DNA of 34,668 nucleotides from Prevotellaceae bacterium (GTDB taxonomy: Bacteria; Bacteroidota; Bacteroidia; Bacteroidales; UBA932), in assembly GCA_031279475.1 (NCBI GenBank), contig JAITIL010000022.1, forward strand, positions 1 through 34,668, in the 5' to 3' direction. Below are positions 1 to 10,577 of the stretch, in pieces. The position numbers and the translations under genes were made by a program. Numbering within the stretch: position 1 is the stretch's first letter; the number at the start of each line of letters is the position of its first letter. A model generated the notes under the pieces. The model had not been told where the DNA came from. It saw only the letters and a list, made by a program, of their open reading frames with translations, and did no database searches.

Positions 1-35
1 CAATTTCATCCATTACTTAGAGTGAGTTAAGAGCT

Positions 36-81
36 AAGAGTTAAGAACTAAGAATTGTTTTGGTCTAATGTCTAAATGTCT
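36..81. repeat. Direct repeat flanking the AlbA-domain gene, left copy
   Basis: A 46-bp stretch beginning AAGAGTTAAG and containing GTCTAATG matches 1471-1516 in the same orientation at about 38 of 46 positions. It overlaps the 3' end of the AlbA-domain gene, so the two copies bracket that gene almost exactly. It could be an intergenic repeat family or the scar of an insertion; the sequence does not decide between these. Confidence 0.55.
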
Positions 82-1415
82 GTTTTTATTTTCCAATAAC
101 CGCCTTTATCCGATCCTATACGCTCAATATAGCCGCCCTGCTTAAGTTTTGTCAACCTTGCTTTGGTCGCTGACAACCCTTTACTGATGCGTTTTGCCAT
201 CTCGGAGACCGTTATCGTAGCCTCCCGCTCAATGGACTGTAAAATCAGTACATCAACAGTATCGGTTTTCAGGTCGGTTTTCAGGTCGGTTTTCCCATAT
301 ACAACAACTTTAAACCCTGATGGGATGGCGACAAAGTCCGGTTTTGGCAGCTTCATTTCAGCAAATGCCCCGATCACTCTTTTTATTCCCGAGCCATATT
401 TTTCAATAAATCCAGACTCCTTAAACATTTCGGCAATCAGCTTATTCCTGGGTTGCGAAACATAAGCATCATCTATCAATTGCTGTACATTGATATTATC
501 CGGCAACGCTCCCGGATTGTAAAATTCTATTCTGCCGGGAAATATCTTAACAATAGAATCATACGACGAAGTATAATCCCGGTGAACAATCATATTTAAA
601 ACCAATTCCCTGATTGCTTCCAACGGATATTCCCACCGTTCCGTATTTTGTGGTTCCCCTGTAATAATAATTTCTTTCCGGATATTTTTCCGGATAAAAG
701 CCATTACCTCTTCCACTTCCGCAAACAAGTCCGACTTTACCCGCGCACTGTCTTTTATGAGCGTCTCATCGGCGAAAAGTCCTAATTCTATGGTTGCATA
801 CAGGTTATTTTCTTTTGCAAAAAGTAAATAACACGCATTCGTAACGCATGTTTCCCTGACCAGCCTGTACTTGAACAAAAACGACAACGGGTCATCCGCC
901 ATGGCGTTATTTCTCTTCTGAACTTTCTCCACAAAAACCCTGACTTTATCCAAAGAAACTTCTTCCATTGAAACATCTTCACGGATGTAACAATCCCAAC
1001 TTGAATTGACGGTCTTCAAATGCAAATCGGCGACTTCTCCCGAAGACAACTGGTGATTGGCGTTGGCTTTCCGCTTAAAATATCTTCCCTTATACGCTAC
1101 CGGCTTTATAGGATATTCCGGAATTGCAATATAGACGACCGTTTTATTTCCTGCCGTGATTTTTTCCATATCCGGCACCAGCTGTGGCGAGGTCTTCGAT
1201 TTTATTTCATTTATCCACTGACTGATGCTTTCTTTAGCAAGTGCCACTCCTTTGACGGTTTTATCATCCGATACGCCGAGCAATACCACGCCTCCCTTGG
1301 CATTGGCAAACGCCGCCAGCGTTTCGATGGTATCCGGCCCAAAAGATGTTTTAAACTCCAATGTTTCGGATTCACCCTCTTTTAACCATATTTGAAGTTG
1401 ATGTTTAAAATTCAT
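72..1415 (-). CDS. AlbA_2/Schlafen-type ATP-binding transcriptional regulator with C-terminal winged helix
   Basis: A 447-residue protein of the family often annotated as putative DNA-binding or RecG-like ATP-binding protein. Residues about 15-130 form the AlbA_2 (Schlafen-like) domain, with the LEFK motif near residue 20 and FANAKGGVVLLGV at about 36-48. Residues about 264-350 hold the HATPase_c_4-type region, including HRDY and the YGSGIKR segment. A short linker of repeated KTDL units (about 374-384) leads to a winged-helix domain ending RIGSDKGGYWKI. The family is thought to act as an ATP-responsive DNA- or RNA-binding regulator, but its ligand is unknown here. The gene stands alone on the minus strand, separated by 264 nt from the antiterminator gene upstream, and is bracketed by direct repeats. 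The ATG at 1415 gives a full-length N-terminus. Family assignment is firm; biological role is not. Confidence 0.85.
   Translation of the reverse strand: MNFKHQLQIWLKEGESETLEFKTSFGPDTIETLAAFANAKGGVVLLGVSDDKTVKGVALAKESISQWINEIKSKTSPQLVPDMEKITAGNKTVVYIAIPEYPIKPVAYKGRYFKRKANANHQLSSGEVADLHLKTVNSSWDCYIREDVSMEEVSLDKVRVFVEKVQKRNNAMADDPLSFLFKYRLVRETCVTNACYLLFAKENNLYATIELGLFADETLIKDSARVKSDLFAEVEEVMAFIRKNIRKEIIITGEPQNTERWEYPLEAIRELVLNMIVHRDYTSSYDSIVKIFPGRIEFYNPGALPDNINVQQLIDDAYVSQPRNKLIAEMFKESGFIEKYGSGIKRVIGAFAEMKLPKPDFVAIPSGFKVVVYGKTDLKTDLKTDTVDVLILQSIEREATITVSEMAKRISKGLSATKARLTKLKQGGYIERIGSDKGGYWKIKTDI
264..294. repeat. 12-bp tandem repeat in coding linker
   Basis: The 12-mer GGTTTTCAGGTC occurs twice in succession, followed by a partial third unit. 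It encodes the repeated Lys-Thr-Asp-Leu linker between the ATPase-like part and the winged helix of the AlbA-domain protein. The unit is a multiple of three, so a copy-number change would alter linker length without a frameshift. Confidence 0.8.
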
Positions 1416-1470
1416 TTTTATTTTTTAAGCACAAAACTGCACGAAGTTCTTTCTTTTACTTTGCGACAAT

Positions 1471-1516
1471 AAGAGTTAAGCGTTAATAATTGTTTTAGTC
1501 TAATGCCTGAATATCT
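1471..1516. repeat. Direct repeat flanking the AlbA-domain gene, right copy
   Basis: This is the partner of the repeat at 36-81, about 38 of 46 bases identical and in the same orientation. It lies upstream of the minus-strand AlbA-domain gene, in the 264-nt space between that gene and the antiterminator gene. Nothing else in that space (1416-1679) is clearly recognisable. Confidence 0.55.
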
Positions 1517-1679
1517 ATGTTCTTTTGTCTGTTTTTATACACCTCCGGTTTGGTCACTCCCATAAGAGAACAACTTAACACATGGAAATTATTAGATTAC
1601 TCAACGAATAAGTGTGGCGAATTTACAAAAAAATATCAAATATTCTAACCTTTTCATAACTTTTTTACAACAATAGCGC

Positions 1680-2177
1680 TCAGCATGTTTTTTTTATCTG
1701 GTCGGAAGCCACCGTAACAGTCAGGCCAATTTGTTCAAGATGAAGCACTATGTATGCTTTTCCAACTTTCTTAATTTTTCCCGAAATATTTTTTAAAGGG
1801 CCACATGCGATAAGCACTTTCTCATCGGGTTGATAATTTAATTCCTTGGCCCGCGCCTGTTCCAGAAATTGCCGAATAGCTGTAATCTCACTATCCCTGA
1901 CCACAGCCGGTTTTCCATCATAATACACCACATGCGACACCCCTTGCACGGTAATGGCTTGATAAAGGAGAAATTCCGCAGCACGAACAAAAATGTAAGA
2001 GGAGAAAAGCGGAATTTCAACAAGTTTGATGCGATCCGACCAACGGCGAGGCGACAAATGAAGCGGCAAAAAGGTGCTTATGCCCTCTTTCTGGAGACGA
2101 CGCTCTACCTGCTTTTCGGCACGGGGCGCCGTGTAGAGCACATACCACTTTTCACTGTTTGTCATACACTTATTCAT
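1680..2177 (-). CDS. NusG-family transcription antiterminator, UpxY-like
   Basis: A 165-residue NusG paralogue. The NGN domain starts with WYVLYTAPRAEKQVERRL (about 11-28) and continues through the FLPLHLSPRRWSDR and PLFSSYIFVR segments. A KOW-like module follows near GPLKNISGKIKKV. This resembles UpxY/LoaP-type specialised NusG proteins, which in Bacteroides let RNA polymerase read through long capsule operons; general NusG would normally sit with rplK. Its ATG overlaps the TGA of the upstream HAD gene (ATGA), implying translational coupling; an alternative ATG lies four codons further in. Unusually it is the last gene of the wza-wzc cluster rather than the first, so it may serve an operon further to the left or elsewhere. 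Family call is strong, target operon unknown. Confidence 0.87.
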   Translation of the reverse strand: MNKCMTNSEKWYVLYTAPRAEKQVERRLQKEGISTFLPLHLSPRRWSDRIKLVEIPLFSSYIFVRAAEFLLYQAITVQGVSHVVYYDGKPAVVRDSEITAIRQFLEQARAKELNYQPDEKVLIACGPLKNISGKIKKVGKAYIVLHLEQIGLTVTVASDQIKKTC

Positions 2178-2563
2178 GGTATCACTCCCATAGCAACCAA
2201 TATCCGCCGCACTTTTCCCCAGTCCACATAAGGAGGACCTTCTTCGGGAAAAACAAGCGGACAGCCTAAGGCCGTATCATCAATATATAAGTCGCCATAC
2301 GCTTTAGGTGACAATGTCCAAAATTTTTGTTCGGGATTGGTTTGAACACCAAACAGGGGGATATCACGCTCACGAAACCAGGCCAGGGCGTCATCCAATG
2401 TTTTATTTTTCTTCTTCTTATCGTTACACCGCATGGTAAAGAGAATTAAGCGGTGGCCGGCATCAACCAATTCGCGGAGCACCGGGGTAGCGCCAATCTC
2501 CTTGCCTATATCAGGATAATCATGTGTTACGCATGTACCATCGAAATCAATGACTATATCCAC
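2174..2563 (-). CDS. Small HAD-superfamily phosphatase
   Basis: A 129-residue HAD-like hydrolase. Motif I is near the N-terminus (VIDFDGTCV, nucleophile Asp6 and Asp8), the Thr of motif II lies in LILFTMR, and a motif IV-like acidic pair occurs in DLYIDDTALG. It lacks a large cap domain, as in the small HAD proteins found in Bacteroidales capsule loci. The substrate is not evident; a sugar phosphate or nucleotide is possible. It lies 22 nt downstream of the wzc-like gene and overlaps the antiterminator gene by 4 nt, so it is very probably co-transcribed with the polysaccharide export genes. Confidence 0.8.
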   Translation of the reverse strand: MDIVIDFDGTCVTHDYPDIGKEIGATPVLRELVDAGHRLILFTMRCNDKKKKNKTLDDALAWFRERDIPLFGVQTNPEQKFWTLSPKAYGDLYIDDTALGCPLVFPEEGPPYVDWGKVRRILVAMGVIP

Positions 2564-2585
2564 AATTCAATGTTAAGATTTATTT

Positions 2586-4964
2586 TCAACTTTTATGATG
2601 CTTGTTCCTGCGTTTGCGGCCTTTCTTTCCGGCGTCTTCTTCACCATAATATTTTCCGTAGTATTTATAAGACCCGTATGAATAATAATGGTAGTAGCCA
2701 TGCCATTTTTCTTCTTTGATGCCGTTTACCACAACGCCGAAGTTCTTCAGTTTCTTCGACTCATAGAGGTCATTGATAGCTTTAACTCTATCTTTTGGGG
2801 TATAATTCTGCCGGATGACATACACCGTCACATCGGCATAGCGATCTAAGATAATAGCATCGCTCACCAGACTCACCGGCGGGGTGTCTATAATAATGAA
2901 GTCATACCGCGCCTTCAGATCTTCAAATAAATAGGGTAATACAGTGCCCTGCAACAATTCCTGTGGGTTGGGCGGAATGTGGCCGCAGGTAATAATATCC
3001 ATATTCTCTATTTCTGTTTTTCGTATTATCTGCGATAAATCAGTTTGTCCGACAAGATAGTTGCTAAGTCCTTCTTCATTATTCATACCAAAAACCTTGT
3101 GTAAACCGGGTTTCCGGAGGTCGAATCCCAGGACTATGACTTTTTTATCCAATGCCGCCAAGGCGGCGCCTAAATTCGCTGTCAGGAATGATTTTCCTTC
3201 CCCGCTCACGCTTGAAGTGATGAGCACAACTTTTATCCCCCCGCCGGCCTGCATAAACTCAAGGTTTGTACGCAACGTACGGATTTGCTCGGCATGTTTG
3301 CTCCGGTTCTGGGACATTGATAAAATTTTGGTGGCTTGTGTTATAAAAGAAATTTCTCCTATAATGGGACTTTTGATGTTTTTTTCAATTTCATCTTTCG
3401 ATGAGATTTTATTATCAAACCAGTCCAGCACCCACATCACGACTGCCGGAAGCAATAGCCCCAACAGTCCAAACACAAGCAACACTATGCTTTTTTTCGG
3501 TTTTACCGGCCGCAACGTACTGCGCGCTGCATCAATCAGGCGGCTGTCGGACACCGTTGAAGCATGTGAAATAGCCGTTTCTTCCCGCTTGGAAAGCAGA
3601 TAGATGTATAATTGATTTTTTATTTCCTTCTGCCGTGTAAGATCCACCAGTTCGCGCTCCTTTTTAGGTACGGACTGTATCATGATTTCAAGACGCCGGT
3701 TTTCGGTTTTGAGATTTTGCTGTGTAATTTCAAGGCTGCGGCGCAAGGTCCGGATATTATCAATAATGTTGCGCTTCAATGCATTGATTTGGTCATCAAG
3801 CGCCTGAACCATAGGATTAGCCGGCTTCATCGTATGCAAGGCCTTCGACCGTTCCGACTCGGCCTCAATGAGTGGAGCAAGAAGTGCGAGCAATGTAGGA
3901 TCATCACTAAGCCCCAACGTGGCCAGGGTGGCGCCGCCATTGTTTTCATTCGACAACACATAGCTTTCGATGTGTTGAAGCACATCCAACTGTATGTTAA
4001 CTTTGTTCAGTTCTATATCATTCTGTTGTACCGCTTTCAAAAACAATTCCGCTTCGGTGCTGATATCGGTAATGCCCTGCGCCGACTTATATTCTTCCAC
4101 TTTTTGTTCGGCGTCCTGCAAGTCGCCCGACAATAACTCCAAACGTCCGTCAATAAAGGCAAGCGTATTACCCGCCAGGTTATTTTTATCGACTATGGCT
4201 GCTTTATTGTAAACGGTAATAAGATGATTTAAGATATCTTGACCCTGTTGAGGCACAGACGACAACAACGACAAGTTGATGACCGAAGTACCTTTCGCCG
4301 AAGTTTCCACTGCTAAATTTTCACGTAAATCTTCAATAACGGCTTCCCTGGGCGCTATGGTTACTTCTATTGTTTTTTCTTTCCACAGAGGCAGTAACGG
4401 ATCATTCACGGTAGTGCGAATGCTCCCAAACGATTCGGTAATAAGTGCATTTTTCGGATATAACTTCCCGTCTATTAGAAGCCTGTCATCTTCAAATTGT
4501 AGCAGGAGCGGTTTCTCATACAATACTTCAGTAGACGAAATAACTTCTATTTTTACCGGCGAATTGTCATATAATTCCTTTTTGCGCAGGCCGTCCCTTA
4601 CCATATAAACCACTTGCAGGTTAAGGTCTTTTACCACTTCTTCCATCAGGGTGTAGGAGCGCAAGATTTCTATTTCATTTTCCACTACTTTTTTGGAGGA
4701 AAACAAATCCAATTCTTCCAGCATGGATATACCCGCACCGGCGCCCGATCCCATTTTCTTGTCATCTTTTATGAGAATGCTGGCTTGCACCCGGTATTGA
4801 GGTGTGGCCAGGAAAAGATAAATCCCGCCGAGCAAGACAAAAAGCAGGAAAGAACACAAAAACCATTTCCAATAAGCAATGTATTTAAAGATCGTTTTCT
4901 TGAGATCGACAGCTTCTTCAACCGGTGATAAATCTCTATATAACTCGTCTGTTGATAATGCCAT
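2586..4964 (-). CDS. Wzc-like polysaccharide co-polymerase / bacterial tyrosine autokinase
   Basis: A 792-residue inner-membrane protein controlling chain length and export of a surface polysaccharide. The N-terminal Wzz domain begins with a membrane segment at about 31-51. A long periplasmic coiled-coil region follows, with a GNVR-like end, and then a second membrane helix at about 491-515. The cytoplasmic BY-kinase domain carries Walker A SGEGKS (Lys591), the A' motif FDLRKPG and Walker B FIIIDTPP near 690. A C-terminal tyrosine cluster at about 755-778 (repeats of YY and YG) is the autophosphorylation tail. It starts 9 nt after the wza-like gene. Family, topology and both halves of the kinase are complete, so it should be active. 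The exported polymer cannot be deduced because no glycosyltransferases lie in the window. Confidence 0.93.
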   Translation of the reverse strand: MALSTDELYRDLSPVEEAVDLKKTIFKYIAYWKWFLCSFLLFVLLGGIYLFLATPQYRVQASILIKDDKKMGSGAGAGISMLEELDLFSSKKVVENEIEILRSYTLMEEVVKDLNLQVVYMVRDGLRKKELYDNSPVKIEVISSTEVLYEKPLLLQFEDDRLLIDGKLYPKNALITESFGSIRTTVNDPLLPLWKEKTIEVTIAPREAVIEDLRENLAVETSAKGTSVINLSLLSSVPQQGQDILNHLITVYNKAAIVDKNNLAGNTLAFIDGRLELLSGDLQDAEQKVEEYKSAQGITDISTEAELFLKAVQQNDIELNKVNIQLDVLQHIESYVLSNENNGGATLATLGLSDDPTLLALLAPLIEAESERSKALHTMKPANPMVQALDDQINALKRNIIDNIRTLRRSLEITQQNLKTENRRLEIMIQSVPKKERELVDLTRQKEIKNQLYIYLLSKREETAISHASTVSDSRLIDAARSTLRPVKPKKSIVLLVFGLLGLLLPAVVMWVLDWFDNKISSKDEIEKNIKSPIIGEISFITQATKILSMSQNRSKHAEQIRTLRTNLEFMQAGGGIKVVLITSSVSGEGKSFLTANLGAALAALDKKVIVLGFDLRKPGLHKVFGMNNEEGLSNYLVGQTDLSQIIRKTEIENMDIITCGHIPPNPQELLQGTVLPYLFEDLKARYDFIIIDTPPVSLVSDAIILDRYADVTVYVIRQNYTPKDRVKAINDLYESKKLKNFGVVVNGIKEEKWHGYYHYYSYGSYKYYGKYYGEEDAGKKGRKRRNKHHKS

Positions 4965-4973
4965 AAGTAAAAA

Positions 4974-5798
4974 TTATTTTAGAAAGGTGGTAATGATCAA
5001 TACAGCCAACGTTAAAGAATTTATAATAATAGGCGCCAGTTGGTAGGTTCGGTCTATGGCAAGCAACTTTCCCGATGTGGCCTCTACATATATCACATCG
5101 CCCGAACGGAGGTAATAAAACGGCGAGTTGAAAACATCCCTGTTGGTAAGATCGATGCGGGCGAATTGCCGGGTTCCTTCAAATTCCCTAATGATCAGTA
5201 TATTTTTTCTTTTGCCGTATATGGTAAGATCCCCGGCCAGCGCTAAGGCTTCAGGAAGCGTGATTTGTTCATTCGGCATGGTGTACACGGCCGGGCGCGC
5301 CACCTCACCCAACACCGACACCGTATAGTTGGCAATACGGACCATTACCGTAGGCGATTCGAGATATTGTTGCAATTGCGCCGTAAGTTTTACCGACAAT
5401 TCTTTTGAAGTCAGCCCCTTCACCGGCACATTGTTCAATATGGGAAGCGATATATTACCTGTCGCATCCACCATATAGCCTAAAACAGGATTCGGTGCAA
5501 TAGTCCCCACGGCTTGGGTCGTATAATTCAAGATTTGTGTGACCGGATTAAACATTTCATTCGCCTCTTTGTTCAGGCTGCTTACGGTAATGGACAAAAT
5601 ATCACCTTCTTTAATTCGCGGCGTATAGGTTTCTTCTATTTTAGAAATCGCTTCGTCCAAATCACGGCTTACCGGTTGAAAATATGTAATTTTCTTAGTG
5701 GAAATACAGGCAGACATCAACAAACAAACCATCCCACACCAAAAAGCCCTTTTTGTAAGTGTTCCTTTTTTATTTATCAATCCATAAAATATTCTCAT
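4974..5798 (-). CDS. Wza-like polysaccharide export outer-membrane lipoprotein
   Basis: A 274-residue polysaccharide biosynthesis/export protein. The N-terminus has a long basic lead, a hydrophobic stretch and a lipobox ending LMSAC (Cys31), so it is a lipoprotein. The Poly_export domain follows (PRIKEGDILSITV, about 60-73), then SLBB-type beta-grasp segments (YTVSVLGEVARPAVY and the later DVIYVEATS). The C-terminus has a hydrophobic helix at about 258-272, typical of Bacteroidales Wza-like proteins. It would form the outer-membrane exit of the polysaccharide machine together with the Wzc-like protein encoded 9 nt downstream. It is preceded by a hairpin-containing gap of 87 nt after the ompA-like gene. 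Confidence 0.92.
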   Translation of the reverse strand: MRIFYGLINKKGTLTKRAFWCGMVCLLMSACISTKKITYFQPVSRDLDEAISKIEETYTPRIKEGDILSITVSSLNKEANEMFNPVTQILNYTTQAVGTIAPNPVLGYMVDATGNISLPILNNVPVKGLTSKELSVKLTAQLQQYLESPTVMVRIANYTVSVLGEVARPAVYTMPNEQITLPEALALAGDLTIYGKRKNILIIREFEGTRQFARIDLTNRDVFNSPFYYLRSGDVIYVEATSGKLLAIDRTYQLAPIIINSLTLAVLIITTFLK

Positions 5799-5823
5799 CT
5801 ATCAATTATTTTATAATAGAAAC

Positions 5824-5864
5824 AACTTCTGAGCAAAATCCCCGCAGGCTTCTGGTCAGAAGTT
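5824..5864 (-). terminator. Hairpin between ompA-like and wza-like genes
   Basis: AACTTCTGA (5824-5832) and TCAGAAGTT (5856-5864) are perfect complementary arms with a 23-nt loop. The loop itself contains a further CTTCTG copy able to pair with the CAGAAG of the right arm. On the minus strand the structure follows the ompA-like stop by about 21 nt. It lacks a strong downstream U tract, so it could be a weak terminator, processing site or leader structure of the wza-wzc genes. Confidence 0.4.
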
Positions 5865-5885
5865 ATTTTGTAATGTTTTTATATC

Positions 5886-7079
5886 TTACTTGCTGGTCAA
5901 AAAGATTATTTCAATACGCCGGTTTTTTTGACGTCCCTCAAAGGTAGTATTAGGCGCAATAGGCTGGGCGTCAGCCACGCCTTTAGTTGTAATTCTTGTT
6001 GCTTCAACACCTTTTCCTACCAGATAATCTTTTACCGCATCCGCTCTCTTCAATGACAACGACTTATTAAATGTTTCTTGTCCTAAAACATCTGTATGTC
6101 CCACAATCTCAATTTTTACATCGGGATACTCTTTCAATGTTTCTGCCAAACCATCTACACGAGAGCGGGAAGAAAGTGGAATTTCATATTTATCAGCCTC
6201 ATATTCAATGTTTTCAAATCTAAATGCGGGTGTTATATAAGGATTTATTGATGACCTGGTAGCGCCGGCACAACATGCGGCAATTTTTTCATTGGCTTTA
6301 TTTAATTCGGCATTCGTCTTATTCAAATCATCATTCGCCTTATTTAATTGGTCTTGCAGTTGATTAACGGCGGCCTCATTACGATCTATTCTTTCTTGCA
6401 AGGGCGTATCGTCATAAACAGCGGTAACATACGGAGCCTCATAGTTGGTCAGGCTGGTATTTCTAACATGAGGACGCGATTTTTTACCGAATTTAAAGCG
6501 CAAACCTGCCGTAGCCGCCCAAAACACAGCCCCGTCCTGAACGGCGCTGGCAAATCCCATGTTGCTCGACAGGTGCCATCTCCGGTCGCCATTCAAGCTA
6601 ATAGCCAGGCGCGGCGTAACATTGTATTCGATAGAAGCCCCCATAGGTATAACAACTGTTGCGCCATTATTCTTTGCACTATACAAAGAAAATCCGGCGC
6701 CTAACCGGCCATATACATTAAGGCGCTGCCAATTGCCTTGCCTGTACCTTTCCACCAAATTGGCAAGATTGATACTGGCTAACCCGGTAATTTCATGAGC
6801 TTTACCATCAACATTGGCATGCGAATAACCCAAGTAAGTATAACCCAATGCCAACCCCCAAAGAGGGTTAAAAGTTCTTTCCAATTCGGCCCCAAACGTG
6901 AAACCCAAACCTTGTTTAGTGAGAATTCCCCCCGCATATTCCGCTTTATTTGCACCGAGTTTCAGGTCCAATGACCAATGGGAATATTCAGTTTGCTGAG
7001 CCGATACATTATTTTGAATGGATAGTAGCCCGCATATCATCCATAAAAAAACCTGTTTCATTGTATTTATTTTTTTCAT
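5886..7079 (-). CDS. OmpA-family outer-membrane protein
   Basis: A 397-residue envelope protein when started at the ATG at 7079. This start gives a signal peptide MKKINTMKQVFLWMICGL followed by a cleavable region near VSAQ. Residues about 30-200 look like an OmpA-type beta-barrel (alternating aromatic strands, repeated GLRFKFG-like ends). A coiled-coil spacer of repeated LNKAN units comes next, then a C-terminal OmpA peptidoglycan-binding domain with VEIVGHTDVLG-like and NRRIEI motifs. A second ATG at 7061 is also possible. A start further upstream is excluded because a perfect promoter -7 box occupies 7119-7126. It is the first gene of the minus-strand cluster leading into wza and wzc. The barrel plus peptidoglycan anchor suggests an envelope-linking role. 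Confidence 0.9.
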   Translation of the reverse strand: MKKINTMKQVFLWMICGLLSIQNNVSAQQTEYSHWSLDLKLGANKAEYAGGILTKQGLGFTFGAELERTFNPLWGLALGYTYLGYSHANVDGKAHEITGLASINLANLVERYRQGNWQRLNVYGRLGAGFSLYSAKNNGATVVIPMGASIEYNVTPRLAISLNGDRRWHLSSNMGFASAVQDGAVFWAATAGLRFKFGKKSRPHVRNTSLTNYEAPYVTAVYDDTPLQERIDRNEAAVNQLQDQLNKANDDLNKTNAELNKANEKIAACCAGATRSSINPYITPAFRFENIEYEADKYEIPLSSRSRVDGLAETLKEYPDVKIEIVGHTDVLGQETFNKSLSLKRADAVKDYLVGKGVEATRITTKGVADAQPIAPNTTFEGRQKNRRIEIIFLTSK

Positions 7080-7118
7080 TGTATTTAATTTTAAGGTTAA
7101 TATACTTAATAGGAGTTG

Positions 7119-7148
7119 CAAATATACATATTTTTTTTCATTAACAAA
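7119..7148 (-). promoter_or_regulatory. Bacteroidetes-type promoter of the ompA-like gene
   Basis: Read on the minus strand, TTTG (7148-7145) and TATATTTG (7126-7119) are separated by 18 nt, a perfect match to the Bacteroides primary sigma consensus. It places transcription start roughly 30 nt ahead of the ATG at 7079 and may drive the whole ompA-wza-wzc-HAD-antiterminator run. Confidence 0.7.
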
Positions 7149-7174
7149 TAATTTAAAAAAAGTTATATCAAGAT

Positions 7175-7203
7175 TTTGAAATTAAAAAAAAGTTGTATCT
7201 TTG
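7175..7203 (+). promoter_or_regulatory. Promoter of tRNA-Gln
   Basis: TTTG at 7175-7178 and TATCTTTG at 7196-7203, spaced 17 nt, match the TTTG/TAnnTTTG consensus. The predicted start falls about 20 nt before the mature tRNA 5' end. Confidence 0.7.
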
Positions 7204-7229
7204 TCCCCTCATAAAATATGTCCATTTTT

Positions 7230-7303
7230 TGACCCATGGTGTAATGGTAGCACTACAGATTTTGGTTCTGTCTGTCTAGGTTCGAATCCTGGTGGGTCAA
7301 CCA
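7230..7303 (+). tRNA. tRNA-Gln (UUG)
   Basis: The acceptor arms TGACCCA (7230-7236) and TGGGTCA (7293-7299) pair perfectly. The anticodon stem ACAGA/TCTGT encloses the loop TTTTGGT with anticodon TTG at 7262-7264. The T-arm contains GGTTCGAATCC. The discriminator A is at 7300 and CCA is encoded at 7301-7303. All arms are canonical. Confidence 0.97.
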
Positions 7304-7390
7304 CTTCAAAATCAGCCAATCGATCCTTATTAATCTTAAGGCCATACTCAAAATCTTCAACTTTTACTTATTTTTTTTAAAAATTTTTCT

Positions 7391-7398
7391 TATTATTG
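7391..7398 (+). promoter_or_regulatory. Candidate -7 element of the beta-galactosidase gene
   Basis: TATTATTG matches TAnnTTTG at all but one fixed position and would start transcription near 7405, leaving a leader of about 38 nt before the ATG at 7443. No clear -33 TTTG is seen, so this is tentative. Confidence 0.3.
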
Positions 7399-7406
7399 CA
7401 CTATGA

Positions 7407-10547
<3,141 letters not shown>

Positions 10548-10577
10548 ACGCTTCGTTTTCTATTCGCAGTACCGGTT

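Noticed and set aside
1594-1611. Possible eighth TACTCA dyad near 1600
   Set aside because: Only one half-site matches; the TGAGTA half is absent and there is no 22-bp phase.
7080-7121. Upstream extension of the ompA-like gene
   Set aside because: It starts at TTG, masks the signal peptide and overlaps the perfect promoter -7 box at 7119-7126.
10548-10577. Bidirectional terminator between lacZ and galK
   Set aside because: A CCGG-containing near-palindrome is present but short, mismatched and without a T tract; too weak to call.
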